From: Kitasatospora indigofera
GTDB lineage: Bacteria; Actinomycetota; Actinomycetes; Streptomycetales; Streptomycetaceae
DNA length: 64,000 nt
Reading direction: 5' to 3'
NCBI RefSeq assembly: GCF_014655955.1
Contig: NZ_BNBO01000002.1
Span: forward strand, 186,001 to 250,000
Under the pieces are notes generated by a model. That model was not told the origin of the DNA and searched no databases. It saw nothing but the letters and a program-made list of their open reading frames with translations. The first letter of the stretch is position 1. Every line of letters begins with the position of its first letter. This document shows positions 51,888-61,586 of the stretch, piece by piece. A program made the translations under genes and the position numbers.

Positions 51888-53156
51888 ATGACCAGCACCG
51901 TCCCCGTATCCGTCCAGGACCGCCTGGGCCTCCCGGACACCACCGGCCGGCGCCGGCTCGTCGGCGCCCACCTCGTCGACAGCCTCGGCACCGGGCTCCT
52001 GCTCGCCTTCACCGTCCTCTACTTCACCCGTACGACCGGGCTGGGGGTGGCCGCCGTCGGCGCCGCCGTCACCCTCGCCCGGCTGCTCGCCCTGCCCACC
52101 GCGATCCTCACCGGCCCGCTGATCGACCGCTTCGGCGCCCGGCAGGTCGCGGCCTGCGGCAACGCGCTGTCGGCCCTCGCGTACGGCGGCTTCCTGGCGG
52201 CCCGGCAGGCCTGGCAGATCGTCCTGGTCTGCCTGCTCGCCCAGGCCGGCGCGGTCGCCTACTGGACGTCCAGCACCGGCCTGGTGGTGCTGGCCGCCGC
52301 CGGCGGCGAGCGCACCCGCTGGTTCGCGCTGGTGCAGACCCTGCGCAACGCCGGGCTCGGGATCGGCGGGGCACTCGGCTCGCTGGTGGTGGCCGGCAGC
52401 GGCACGGGCGGCCTGCGGCTGCTGGTGCTGCTGAACGCCCTCAGCTACGCCGCCGCGACCGTCCTGCTGGCCCGCTGGCGCCCGGCCGGTACGCCCGGCG
52501 CGGCGGCGCCCGCCCGGCCCGGCGCCCCGGCTGGCGGCTACCGCCGGGTGCTGCGCGACGGCCGCTACGTCCTGCTGGTCGGGATCAACCTCTGCTCGGT
52601 CTTCGGCTCGATGATCATCAGCATGCTGCTGGCCGTCTACCTCACCGAGGGCCTGCACCAGCAGGCCTGGGTGGCCGGCTCGCTGCTGGTGATGAACGGC
52701 GTCCAGGTGGTCCTCACCCAGAGCGTGGTCGCCCGCCGGCTGGAGCGGTTCCGGCCCACCCGGGTGCTGGCGGCCGCGTCGCTGGTCAACGCGGTGGCCT
52801 TCGCCCTGTTCGCCCTGATGGCCTCGGCACCCGGCTGGGCCGTCCTGGCCGGCCTGCACGCCGCGATGTTCCTCTTCAACGCGGCCGAGACGATGGCCAC
52901 CCCGTTCGCCGAGGACCTCAGCGTCAGCCTGGCCGACCCCGCCCTGCGCGGCCGCTACCTCGCCGTCTACCAGCTGTCCTGGAACACCGGCCAGGCGCTC
53001 GCCCCCGGGCTGCTCACCCTGCTGCTCGTCCGGGGCACGCTCTGGCCGTGGGCCTTCCTCGCGGCCCTGGCGGTGGCCGCGGTGCCGGCGTTGCTGCTGC
53101 TGGAGCGCATGGTCGCACCCGCCGGCCGCCTCGTGGCTCCGGCCGGGGCGAGCTGA
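51888..53156 (+). CDS. MFS transporter
   Basis: 422 residues with about 12 membrane helices. Seen: HLVDSLGTGLLLAFTVLYF in helix 1, the motif-A-like loop GPLIDRFGARQVAACG between helices 2 and 3, and a second half starting VLLVGINLCSVFGSMIISML. Drug- or metabolite-efflux type by its general look. Presumed to be controlled by the divergent ArsR-type regulator. Substrate unknown. Confidence 0.9.
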   Translation: MTSTVPVSVQDRLGLPDTTGRRRLVGAHLVDSLGTGLLLAFTVLYFTRTTGLGVAAVGAAVTLARLLALPTAILTGPLIDRFGARQVAACGNALSALAYGGFLAARQAWQIVLVCLLAQAGAVAYWTSSTGLVVLAAAGGERTRWFALVQTLRNAGLGIGGALGSLVVAGSGTGGLRLLVLLNALSYAAATVLLARWRPAGTPGAAAPARPGAPAGGYRRVLRDGRYVLLVGINLCSVFGSMIISMLLAVYLTEGLHQQAWVAGSLLVMNGVQVVLTQSVVARRLERFRPTRVLAAASLVNAVAFALFALMASAPGWAVLAGLHAAMFLFNAAETMATPFAEDLSVSLADPALRGRYLAVYQLSWNTGQALAPGLLTLLLVRGTLWPWAFLAALAVAAVPALLLLERMVAPAGRLVAPAGAS

Positions 53157-53259
53157 CCTCCCGTCGGCGGAGCCGGCGGGGCTCGCCGCGCGGGGTGTCC
53201 GGTGGGTGCGAAGGCCGGTTCCGGAACGATGCCGTCCGTATGAGGTCGTCCGCAACCGC

Positions 53260-53640
53260 GTGAAGGCCGGCAGTGCGTGGACCAGGGCCGCCCGGACCGA
53301 CGACATGGCCGGCCAGGCGAACTACGCGGGGTACGCCAAGCTCCTGCTCGCCACCGGGCCCTCCGCCCGCAAGGGCATGGAGAACGAGGGCGGGGCGCCC
53401 GCCCAGCACCTCGCCGGGCACCTCGGCCTCGACCAGGTGGCCACCGTCGACCCGGGCGTCCTGCGCACGATGAAGGCGAAGGGCGTCACCGACTTCGACT
53501 GCGACCTGTGGATCGACGGCCAGGGCCGCACCGTTCGCTTCGAGCAGCGGATGGACGTCCAGGGGGTGCCGGTCGTCAACAAGGTCTTCTTCGGTGAGTT
53601 CGGGCCGGTCGAGACCTTCGCCGCACCCACCGGCGGCTGA
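53260..53640 (+). pseudogene. 3' fragment of a lipoprotein gene
   Basis: The open frame (GTG 53260 or 53206) gives ~126-144 residues that read like the C-terminal half of a streptomycete lipoprotein: RKGMENEGGAPAQHLAGHL, then LRTMKAKGVTDFDCDLWIDGQGRTVRFEQRM and VFFGEFGPVETFAAP. The signal peptide, lipobox Cys and first half expected for the family are absent, and no good ribosome site is present. Probably a remnant after a 5' deletion. If expressed, the product would stay in the cytosol. Confidence 0.55.
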
Positions 53641-53673
53641 CCGGGACCACCGGTGGCGTCCGGGGGCGCCCGG

Positions 53674-54669
53674 TCAGACCCGCCAGCCGCGCCGCGCGGC
53701 CAGCCAGCGCAGGGTGACCTCGCCGCTCCAGGTCTGGTGGCGGCGCAGCATCCGGGACCCGGACGGCGGGTCGGGCTGGCCGCCCGAGCGGAGGAAGTAG
53801 CCGGTGAGGGCGGCCAGCGCGGAGTCCAGCTGCTCCGGGGCCGCGTCGCGGGCGGCCGGGTGCCTGCCGAAGAGCCGGTCGGCGTCGTGGCCGTCGGCGT
53901 GCGCGGTGGCCAGCAGCAGCGTCAGGTCGAACCAGCTCGCGCCGAGCCGGGGCCAGTTCCAGTCGCAGATCCAGGCCCGCCCGGCGGCGTCCAGGACGAT
54001 GTTGTCCCGGCGCAGGTCCTCGTGCAGGACGGCGTCGCCCGCGGTCGCCGCGATCCAGTGCTCCTCCAGGGCGGCCAGCGGCTCGATCAGCCCGGCCGGG
54101 AACCAGCCGGGCAGCAGCTCGGCGCCGGGGGCGCCGCCGGCCAGCCTGCGCCAGTCGTCGAAGTCGTCCTCGCCGGGCTCCGGCCGCAGCGGTTTCAGGC
54201 CGAGCGCCAGCAGCTCCGGCGAGGGGCCCGCCAGCGCCCCGGCCAGGGCGGCACAGGCGTCCAGGGCCGCGGCCAGCTCCTCGGGCCGCCAGGGGTCGGC
54301 GGGCATCCGGGCCCCCGGTACCGGGTCGAAGCCGAGCACCACCCAGCCGGCGCTCTCCTCGGCCCAGCGCAGCGCGGGCGCGGGCACACCGGCCGGCAGT
54401 GCCCGGTTGATCGCGGCCTCCCGCCGGTAGCAGTCCGCGATGTGCGGGTGGGCCACGGCGTCGACCGCCTTGACGAACTCCGTGCCCGCCGGGCCCCGCA
54501 CCAGGGCCGCGAACCCCGGGGTGAAGCCGCCGCCCGCGCTGGCCCCCGCCGCCACCGGCCCGCCGAGCCGGCGCCTGATCAGCTCCCGGACCCACGGCGG
54601 CAGGTCCGTCCACCGCGGGCGGACGGCGGTACTGGCGTACACCGGGCGGGGCGTGATCGTCTCGGTCAT
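53674..54669 (-). CDS. phosphotransferase (APH/choline-kinase fold)
   Basis: 331 residues, ATG start. The kinase motif reads VLHEDLRRDNIVLD, with the catalytic Asp and Asn of HxDxxxxN, followed by the metal Asp in ICDWNWPRLG. Upstream FVKAVDAVAHPH holds the ATP-binding lysine. Family members phosphorylate aminoglycosides, macrolides, homoserine or choline-like alcohols; streptomycetes carry many unassigned ones. Substrate not predictable. Confidence 0.87.
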   Translation of the reverse strand: MTETITPRPVYASTAVRPRWTDLPPWVRELIRRRLGGPVAAGASAGGGFTPGFAALVRGPAGTEFVKAVDAVAHPHIADCYRREAAINRALPAGVPAPALRWAEESAGWVVLGFDPVPGARMPADPWRPEELAAALDACAALAGALAGPSPELLALGLKPLRPEPGEDDFDDWRRLAGGAPGAELLPGWFPAGLIEPLAALEEHWIAATAGDAVLHEDLRRDNIVLDAAGRAWICDWNWPRLGASWFDLTLLLATAHADGHDADRLFGRHPAARDAAPEQLDSALAALTGYFLRSGGQPDPPSGSRMLRRHQTWSGEVTLRWLAARRGWRV

Positions 54670-54836
54670 CCGTCCATGCTGCCCGGGTGCCGTCCGGGCC
54701 CGCCACCGCCTTTCGGCGCGTGTCCCGCCCGCGCCGGGGGCCGCCCGCGCCGCGGCCGGCGTGCGAAGGGCCCCGGCCCGGAGCGGTGGCTCCGGGCCGG
54801 GGCCCAGGTGTGCGGGTGCCCGGGCGCCTGCCGGAT

Positions 54837-56660
54837 CTAGAAGACCGGGACGCCGGCCCGGACCAGGCGCCAGGAGACCGAGGCGAAGTCGGCCGGGTCG
54901 ATGACGCCCTTCTCCTTCACCCAGCCGATCATCGCGTTGCGGATCTCGTCGGAGTTCGCCCACACCTTGGTGGCGGCGGCCACGTGCGGGAAGTTGCCGC
55001 CGCCGTTGGCGCGGTAGTTGTTGACGGCCAGCACGAACTGGGCGGCCGGGTCGATCGGCCTGCCGTCGAAGGACAGGTTGACGATCCGCGAGCCGGCCGG
55101 CTGGGCGATGTCGATGTCGTAGGTGACGCCGTACACGGAGTCGTAGTTGTAGTCCGGGATGTTCTGCGCGTTGGTCAGGGTGGCCTTGTCGACCGCCGCG
55201 CCCGGGGCGAGCTGGTTGTAGTACTTCGCGGAGAACTCCAGGTAGTCCTTGATCTGGGCGCCGGTCAGGATCCGCGCCTCCAGGGTGTTCTCGTAGATGT
55301 ACAGCCCGGCGGCGTCGCGCAGCTTGACCTGCCCGGCCGGGATCTTCGCGGTGCGGTTGAACGGCGCGGCCTGGGCCAGCACCGGCAGGCCGGCGTACGC
55401 GGTGGAGGCCAGCGCCGCCTTGACCACGTCCGCCTGGACCTTGCCGATCAGGTCGATGATCGGGGTGTCCTGGAACGGCGCCTCGGCGATCGACAGCTCG
55501 ATCTTCGCGGTGCCGATGACCTGGTTGACGTACTCGACGACCTTCTTGTGCTGGGCGGTCATCAGGTTCACGATCTCCGGGTCCTCCGGCACCGTGTTGG
55601 AGTTCAGGACGCGGGCGGCGAGCGAGGTGACCCTCCAGGCGCCCTTGTCCAGCTCGACCTCGAAGTCGAAGCAGGTCAGCCGCTGGCCCCAGCAGAGCGG
55701 CTCGGAGAGCACGACGGTCTTCCCGGTCTCCTTGTTGACGACCAGCCGCTGCGGGATCTCCTTGTGCGCGTGGCCCACCAGGACGGCGTCGATGCCCGCG
55801 ACCTGCTCGGCCAGCGCGACCGAGACGTTCTCGCCCCAGGGCAGCTGGTCGCCGTAGGAGGTCGCCTCGTCCATGCCCGAGTGGCAGGCCACCACGACGA
55901 CGTCCGCGCCGGCCGCCTTCAGCTTCGGCAGCCAGGTCCGCGCGGTCTCCACGATGCCGGGGAAGGTCATCTTGCCGGCCACGTTCGCCTTGTCCCAGAT
56001 GGCGATGCCGGGGTTGGTCAGGCCGAGGATGCCGACCTTGAGCGCCGGGCCGCCGGGCAGCTTGATCTTGCGGATCACGTACGGCGGGAAGGCCGGCTTG
56101 TCGTTCTTCGCGTGCAGCGCGTTGGCGCCCAGCAGCGGGAAGTCCAGCTGCTCCTCGTAGGCCCGCAGGGTGTCGATGCCGTAGTTGAACTCGTGGTTGC
56201 CGAGCGCGGCGGCGGTGTACTCCATGGTGTTCATGGCGAGCGCCATCGGGTGCTCGGGCGCGGTGTCGGCGTCGGTGGCGATCGGGTCGACCCGGGCGTA
56301 GTAGTACGTGAGCTGGGTGCCCTGGATGGTGTCGCCGGCGTCGATCAGCAGGGTGCGGTCCCAGCCCTTCTCCTCGCGGACCTGCTTGGCCAGCGTGGAG
56401 ATCTTGGCGAGGCCGACCTCGTTGTGCGCCTTGTCGGCGTAGACCGCGTCGGTGAAGTAGTCCCAGTTGAGCACCCGGCCGTGCAGGTCGGTGGTGCCCA
56501 TGACGGTGAAGGCCTGCTTCTTGGGAGCCTTCTTGTCCTGCGGCTCGGCGCCCTTGGCCGCGGCGGGGGCGGCGGCGGCGACCGAGACGCCGCCGGCCAG
56601 GGCCGCGCCGGCGGCGGTCGCGGCGGAGCGGGCGACGAAGTCACGGCGGTTCAGGGGCAT
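54837..56660 (-). CDS. Tat-exported 5'-nucleotidase/2',3'-cyclic phosphodiesterase
   Basis: 607 residues, ATG start behind GGAG. N-terminal Tat signal: MPLNRRDFVARSAATAAGAALAGG with the twin-arginine RRDF and an Ala-rich cleavage region. Metallophosphatase domain: TTDLHGR, IDAGDTIQGT, ALGNHEFNYG, ACHSGMD and VGHAHKE, giving the two-metal site; C-terminal nucleotidase domain with VLAVNNYRANGGGNFPH as substrate pocket. Releases phosphate from extracellular nucleotides. No Pho box was looked for with success upstream. Confidence 0.92.
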   Translation of the reverse strand: MPLNRRDFVARSAATAAGAALAGGVSVAAAAPAAAKGAEPQDKKAPKKQAFTVMGTTDLHGRVLNWDYFTDAVYADKAHNEVGLAKISTLAKQVREEKGWDRTLLIDAGDTIQGTQLTYYYARVDPIATDADTAPEHPMALAMNTMEYTAAALGNHEFNYGIDTLRAYEEQLDFPLLGANALHAKNDKPAFPPYVIRKIKLPGGPALKVGILGLTNPGIAIWDKANVAGKMTFPGIVETARTWLPKLKAAGADVVVVACHSGMDEATSYGDQLPWGENVSVALAEQVAGIDAVLVGHAHKEIPQRLVVNKETGKTVVLSEPLCWGQRLTCFDFEVELDKGAWRVTSLAARVLNSNTVPEDPEIVNLMTAQHKKVVEYVNQVIGTAKIELSIAEAPFQDTPIIDLIGKVQADVVKAALASTAYAGLPVLAQAAPFNRTAKIPAGQVKLRDAAGLYIYENTLEARILTGAQIKDYLEFSAKYYNQLAPGAAVDKATLTNAQNIPDYNYDSVYGVTYDIDIAQPAGSRIVNLSFDGRPIDPAAQFVLAVNNYRANGGGNFPHVAAATKVWANSDEIRNAMIGWVKEKGVIDPADFASVSWRLVRAGVPVF

Positions 56661-56936
56661 CAACGACTCCAGGTGGGGACTGTGGACGGACCGTCAAAGG
56701 GTGGTGACGCGCGTAGAGGAACGCGCGTAGAAGTCTGCCTCGGCACGGGCCCGCGCCGATAGCCCCCGGACGTTTCCAACAGGTGAGATCTTGGCGACTC
56801 CGGAATGACGGCGGCCGGGGCCGGCGTCCTCGGCCGGCCGGTGCCGGGCGCCCCTGCCCGGTGCACCGCCTGGTGCCCCTCCGCCCGGCCGGGCCCGGTG
56901 GCGGGCCGGGCCGCCCGCCACCCGGCCCGGGACCCG

Positions 56937-57620
56937 TCAGATGTAGCCCTCGCGCAGCGCGTACGCGACCGCGTGGGCCCGGTTGCGCAGGTGCAGACGC
57001 GTGGTCAGCCCGTGCAGGACGTTCTTCACCGTCCGCTCCGAGTAGGACAGCTTGGCGGCGATCTCGGCGGTGTCCCAGCCCTCCGCGACCAGCCGCAGGA
57101 TGTCCGACTCGCGCTCCGAGATCCCCGGCGGCGTGAACCCGGGAATCCCCTGGACGCTCCGCTGCAGCCGCCCCATCTGCACGATCAGCCGGCCCAGCAG
57201 GTCGGCCGGCAGGTCCCCGTCGCCCCGGGCGGCCGCCAGCACGGCCTGGCCCAGCCGCGGCGCGGTGGCCTCCCGGCGCCACAGGATCGCCGCCACCCCG
57301 CACTCGACCGCCTCCAGCAGCTCGGCCTCGCGCATCCGCTCGACCACCAGGACGACCCGGACCTCCCCGCCGCGCACCAGCCGTCGCAGGGCCGCCGTCA
57401 CCGAGGCGTCCACCGTCTCGGCCAGCATCACGGCGACCGCGCCGGACGCCGTCCGCTGCTCCTCGACGAGCTCCAGCGTGGCGCACTGCTTGAGCTGGCT
57501 GACCGCGCCGGCCCGGGAGATCGGGTCCGCCGCGTGGACCACCACGGGGATCCTCACCCCGGCCCGTACCCCCGGTCGTACCCCGGACCGGACGGCTCCG
57601 TCGGCCTGCAGGACAGTCAT
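56937..57620 (-). CDS. LuxR-family regulator with degenerate receiver
   Basis: 227 residues, ATG start behind AGGAGGGGGA. C-terminal LuxR helix-turn-helix: ISERESDILRLVAEGWDTAEIAAKLSYSERTVKNVLHGL. The N-terminal domain has the shape of a receiver (VRIPVVVHAADPISRAGAVSQL) but where the phosphorylated Asp belongs the chain reads AVAVMLAETVDA, so phosphorylation is unlikely. No histidine kinase gene is adjacent. Divergent from the large LuxR-ATPase gene; both flank the contractile-injection-type genes to the right. Confidence 0.88.
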   Translation of the reverse strand: MTVLQADGAVRSGVRPGVRAGVRIPVVVHAADPISRAGAVSQLKQCATLELVEEQRTASGAVAVMLAETVDASVTAALRRLVRGGEVRVVLVVERMREAELLEAVECGVAAILWRREATAPRLGQAVLAAARGDGDLPADLLGRLIVQMGRLQRSVQGIPGFTPPGISERESDILRLVAEGWDTAEIAAKLSYSERTVKNVLHGLTTRLHLRNRAHAVAYALREGYI

Positions 57621-57952
57621 GGCTCCCCCTCCTGGATGCCGGGCCCGCCACGGCCCGGCGGTGTGAACGCTGGGAGCATGGTCCGCATGTGCCTGACAGC
57701 GGGAAGGGCCCACGATGTGGAAAGGGGGCCGACCGGCATCGCCTCGACCCCCAGGTACCCATGCTCCCGGCCCGCGGGCCCCACCGGCCATCGTGGTGCA
57801 CCACGAGATCGGGCGGCCGGCCCGGGAGCCGTGCGACGAAGCTCACAGCCCTCCGGGGGCCCGCTGATGCAGCGTCAGGGCCTCCGGCTGCGTGAACGCA
57901 GTAGCAACCCGTTCGGCCCGGCGTGTCCGGGTCCTCGGCCGAGGGGACCACG
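57621..57952. other. divergent regulatory region between two LuxR genes
   Basis: 332 nt with no supported gene. Holds the 16-bp palindrome at 57791-57806 and GC-rich short dyads. Promoters for both genes must lie here, but no clear -10/-35 pair was identified. Confidence 0.6.
57791..57806. promoter_or_regulatory. 16-bp perfect palindrome, likely operator
   Basis: TCGTGGTGCACCACGA, in the middle of the gap between the divergent LuxR genes. A fit site for a dimeric regulator that controls both. Confidence 0.65.
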
Positions 57953-60900
57953 ATGACCAGCAGCGCGACCACGAGTACGGGCACGAACACCGCGACCACG
58001 AGAACGGGTGCGAGCACCATGAGGACGGGCGCCGACCGGACCACGAGGGCGGGCGCGGCCACCACGGGCACCGCCGGTGCCGGGCACCCGGCCACGATCC
58101 CCGCGCACCCCGCGCACCCCGCGCATCCCGGCCCCGCCCCGGTCCGGGCCGGGCGGCCGGGTGCGGACCGGGTCCCGGCGCCCCGGTCGGCCGGGCCGCG
58201 GCCGGACGCCGCCCGCCCGTGGCTGGCCGAGCGCACCGAGGCCCTCGCCCGCGCCGCGGAGATGGCCGAGCGGGCCCGCCACGGCTCCGGAGGGGTCCTG
58301 CTGCTCACCGGCGCCGCCGGTACCGGCCGTACCGCCCTGCTCGCGGCCGTCGCGTCCGGGCCGGCGTCGGCCGGCCTGGGGGTCCTGCGGGCCCGCTGCT
58401 CGGCCGAGGAGTCGCACAGCGCGTACGCGGCCGCCCGGCAGCTGTTCAACCCGGGCGCCCGCTCCCGCGGCCTGGCCACCCGGACCCCGGGCGCCGTCGG
58501 GCGGGCCGGGCCGCATCCGCCGGGCGATCCGGAGGCCGACCTCTGGGACCTGCTGCTCCTGCACGCCTCGCACCGCCCGCTGCTGCTGGCCGTGGACGAC
58601 ATCCAGCTGGCCGACGCCCCCTCACGTCAGTGGCTGCACCAGCTCTGCCGCCGGATCGACCGGCTGCCCGTCCTGCTGGTCGTCACCGAGCGGCGCCGGC
58701 CGGAACTCGGTGCCCCGGCGGCCGGCTTCGGCCGCACCCTGGCCTCGCCGCCGGCGCAGACCTGCCTGCTGGCCCCGCTCGGCCGCGCCGCGGTCGCCGA
58801 ACTGGTCACCCGTCGCCTCGGTGCCGGACGGCCGGCCGGCGGCAGCGCCGGCACCGGCACCGCCTCCGTAGCCGCAGGCGCCTCCGGAGGCGCAGCCGGC
58901 GCTCCGGTCGCGGGCCGGACCGCGACGGACGGGGCAGCGGCGGACGAAGCCCTGGTGGACGACTGCGCACGGGCGACCGGCGGCAACCCGTTGCTGCTGG
59001 ACGCCCTGCTCACGGACCTCGCCGCGCTGCCGCCCGACCGGGCCCGGCAGACCGCGGCCGGCGCGGGGCCCGTGCCCGCCGCCTTCGTCGACGCGGTCGA
59101 CCACTGGCTGAACAGCTGCGGCCCCGAGGCCGCCACCGCCGCCCGGACACTGGCCCAGCTGGTCGGCCGGCCCCTGGCACCGGCCGGCCCGCACCCGTGG
59201 CCGTCCGCCGGCCCAGGACCCTCCGCCGACTCGTCCGACTCGTCCGACTCGTCCGACTCGTCCGGCCCGTCCGGCCCGTCCGCTCCGCCGGCCCGGTCGG
59301 TGCACCCCGCCGGTCCCGGCCTCCCGCCCCTCCCGCCCCTCCCGCACCTCCCGGCCCCGGCCGGCCCGCCGCCGGGCGGGCCGGCCGGCCAGGCCGCCGT
59401 CGCCGCCGAACTCGCCGAACTCACCGGCGCCGACCCGCTCCGGCTGGCCGGCTGGCTGGCCGGGCTCACGGCGCAGGGACTGCTCGGCCCGGCACCGGAC
59501 GGCGGCCGGCCCGGCTTCGCCCACCCGTTGCTGCGCGAAGCCGTGCTGGCCGGCTGGGACGCCACCCGCCGCGCGGAGGTGCACCGGGCCGCCGCCGGGA
59601 TGCTGCACCGCCGCGGCGACCCGGACGAGCAGATCGCCCAGCACCTGCTGCTCGTCCCCGGCCCGGGGGAGCGGTGGGCGTCCGACGTCCTGCACCGGGC
59701 GGCCCGCTCGGCCCGGCGGGACGGCCGGCAGGCGCTGGCCGCCGACCTGCTGCGGCGGGCCCTGGCGGAGCCGCTGTCCGCCCGCCGCCGGGGCGCCACC
59801 CTCACCGAACTCGGCTGCCTGGAGGTCTCCCTGGGCGGCACCGGGCACGCGGCCGGCATCCGGCACCTGGCCGAGGCCGTGCACCTGCAGCAGTCCGACG
59901 AAGGCGTCTTCGAGGCGGCCAACGCCCTCGGCTCGGCGCTCGCCGCCCGGGGCGAGACCGCCGCCGCCCTGGAGGTCCTGGAGGAGCTGGCCGACCGCTT
60001 CGCCGACCGGGAGGACCTCGCCCGCGCCGTCCAGGCCGCCGCCGCGCTGATCTCCTCGCACGACGGCCACAGCTGGCTGCAGGTGGTCGAGGGGCTGCGC
60101 CGGATCGCGGCCCGGACCCCCGTGCGGATCGCGCCGGCCGCCCGGGCGCTGCTCACCGAGTTCGACTCCACCAGCGGGCTGCTGTCGGCCGCCGAGGTGG
60201 CGGAGCGCGTCCACGAGCTGACCGAGGCCCCGCAGGACCCGTTCTCGCAGTCCTACGTCATCGCCTCCGCCGCCACCCTGGCCCAGTGGGCCGACCTGCT
60301 CCCGGTGGCCGACCGGCTGGTGGAGCGGAGCATGGCCGCCTACCGCGGCCCGCTGCTGCACCCCGGCTACCAGTGCCTGCTCAGCGTCCGCGCGGAGAGC
60401 CGGGTGATGCGCGGGGAGTACCGGCAGCTGCTGGAGGAGTGCGCGGCGCCGGTCCGGGAGGCGGGGACGGCCGGGCCGGACGGCGACGCCGGCCACCAGG
60501 GCCTGCTGTCGCTGGGCAACGCCCACCTGGTGGCGCAGGCCGTCATCGCGCTGACCGAGACCGGCCGGCTGGACGAGGCGCACGAGCTGGCCGGGTCGGC
60601 CGAGGCGGGCGGGGCGCAGGGCTCCTGGGAGTGGAACGAGTACCTGTACGCCCGGGGGCTCCTGCAGCTCGCCTCCGGCCGGCCCGCGACCGCGCTGGCC
60701 GACCTGCTGGAGTGCGGCCGCCGCCAGCGCGAACGGCAGGTCGAGAGCCCGATCGTGACCCCGTGGCGCTCGGCCGCCGCCGACTGCCAGGTGCTGCTGG
60801 GGCTGCCCGGCCAGGCCGTGGAGCTGGCCACCGAGGAACTGCGGCTGGCCCGGGTCTGGGGCACCCCCCGGACGGTCGGCCGGGCGATGCGGGCACTGGC

Positions 60901-61369
60901 CGCGGCCACCGGCGGCCGGCAGGGTCTGGCGACGGCCGGGGAGGCGGTCGAACTGCTGACGGAGGCGGAGGTGGCGACCGAGCTGATCCCGGCCCTGATC
61001 ACCTACGGACGGCTGCTCGGCGACGCCGGCCGGCGGGCCGCCGCCCGGCGGACCCTGCGGGAGGCGGCCGCCCGGGCCGAACGCCTGGGCGCCGTCCGGC
61101 TGCGGACGGTCGCCGTGGGCCTGCTCCAGGAGTCCGGCGCCCGGCTGACCACCGCGCGGCACACCGGCGCGCCCGCCCTGACCAGCAGTGAGCAGCGGAT
61201 CTGCCGGCTCGCCGCGGCCGGCCACTCCAACGCCGAGATCGCCGGCCTGCTGCACCTGGCGGTCCGCACCGTGGAGACCCATCTGACCAACAGCTTCCGG
61301 AAGCTGGGCATCCGGCGGCGGGCCGAGCTGCCGGCCGGCTTCGAACCGGCCGGCCCGGCCGAGGAGTAG
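57953..61369 (+). CDS. large LuxR-family ATPase regulator (LAL type)
   Basis: 1138 residues from ATG 57953 (site GAGGGGA). Thr/Gly-rich disordered start (~65 residues), AAA/STAND ATPase with P-loop GAAGTGRT and Walker B LLLAVDDIQLAD, a long helical-repeat middle part, and C-terminal LuxR helix-turn-helix LTSSEQRICRLAAAGHSNAEIAGLLHLAVRTVETHL. In the P-loop the key lysine is Arg126 (GRT, not GKT), which usually stops ATP hydrolysis. Such LALs activate secondary-metabolite or special clusters; here the neighbour is a contractile-injection-like cluster. Confidence 0.9.
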   Translation: MTSSATTSTGTNTATTRTGASTMRTGADRTTRAGAATTGTAGAGHPATIPAHPAHPAHPGPAPVRAGRPGADRVPAPRSAGPRPDAARPWLAERTEALARAAEMAERARHGSGGVLLLTGAAGTGRTALLAAVASGPASAGLGVLRARCSAEESHSAYAAARQLFNPGARSRGLATRTPGAVGRAGPHPPGDPEADLWDLLLLHASHRPLLLAVDDIQLADAPSRQWLHQLCRRIDRLPVLLVVTERRRPELGAPAAGFGRTLASPPAQTCLLAPLGRAAVAELVTRRLGAGRPAGGSAGTGTASVAAGASGGAAGAPVAGRTATDGAAADEALVDDCARATGGNPLLLDALLTDLAALPPDRARQTAAGAGPVPAAFVDAVDHWLNSCGPEAATAARTLAQLVGRPLAPAGPHPWPSAGPGPSADSSDSSDSSDSSGPSGPSAPPARSVHPAGPGLPPLPPLPHLPAPAGPPPGGPAGQAAVAAELAELTGADPLRLAGWLAGLTAQGLLGPAPDGGRPGFAHPLLREAVLAGWDATRRAEVHRAAAGMLHRRGDPDEQIAQHLLLVPGPGERWASDVLHRAARSARRDGRQALAADLLRRALAEPLSARRRGATLTELGCLEVSLGGTGHAAGIRHLAEAVHLQQSDEGVFEAANALGSALAARGETAAALEVLEELADRFADREDLARAVQAAAALISSHDGHSWLQVVEGLRRIAARTPVRIAPAARALLTEFDSTSGLLSAAEVAERVHELTEAPQDPFSQSYVIASAATLAQWADLLPVADRLVERSMAAYRGPLLHPGYQCLLSVRAESRVMRGEYRQLLEECAAPVREAGTAGPDGDAGHQGLLSLGNAHLVAQAVIALTETGRLDEAHELAGSAEAGGAQGSWEWNEYLYARGLLQLASGRPATALADLLECGRRQRERQVESPIVTPWRSAAADCQVLLGLPGQAVELATEELRLARVWGTPRTVGRAMRALAAATGGRQGLATAGEAVELLTEAEVATELIPALITYGRLLGDAGRRAAARRTLREAAARAERLGAVRLRTVAVGLLQESGARLTTARHTGAPALTSSEQRICRLAAAGHSNAEIAGLLHLAVRTVETHLTNSFRKLGIRRRAELPAGFEPAGPAEE
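59228..59281 (+). repeat. 9-bp tandem repeats inside the LAL gene
   Basis: GACTCGTCC four times followed by GGCCCGTCC twice, coding for DSS and GPS triplets in a flexible linker. Confidence 0.9.
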
Positions 61370-61586
61370 CCGCTGCCCAGCCGGGGTCACCCGGGGCCAC
61401 CCGGCGCGCAGGGGGGCAGGAGGCAGGCGGGCTAGGGACGGCGGACCGGTGCGGGGCGGTGCGGGGCGGTGACGGCGGCCGGGCCGGCCGCCCCGCGCCG
61501 GTTGCCCCCAAGGGCAGCCGGCGCTGCCCCCGGGTCGGCCCCGGTGACCGCTGACAGGCCGTCCGGGCGCCGCCTAGAGTCCGGCG

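Noticed and set aside
58622..61390. 922-codon minus-strand frame, and a parallel Arg-rich plus-strand frame, over the LAL gene
   Set aside because: Both overlap the LAL gene, which has clear domains; these translations are repetitive and motif-free.
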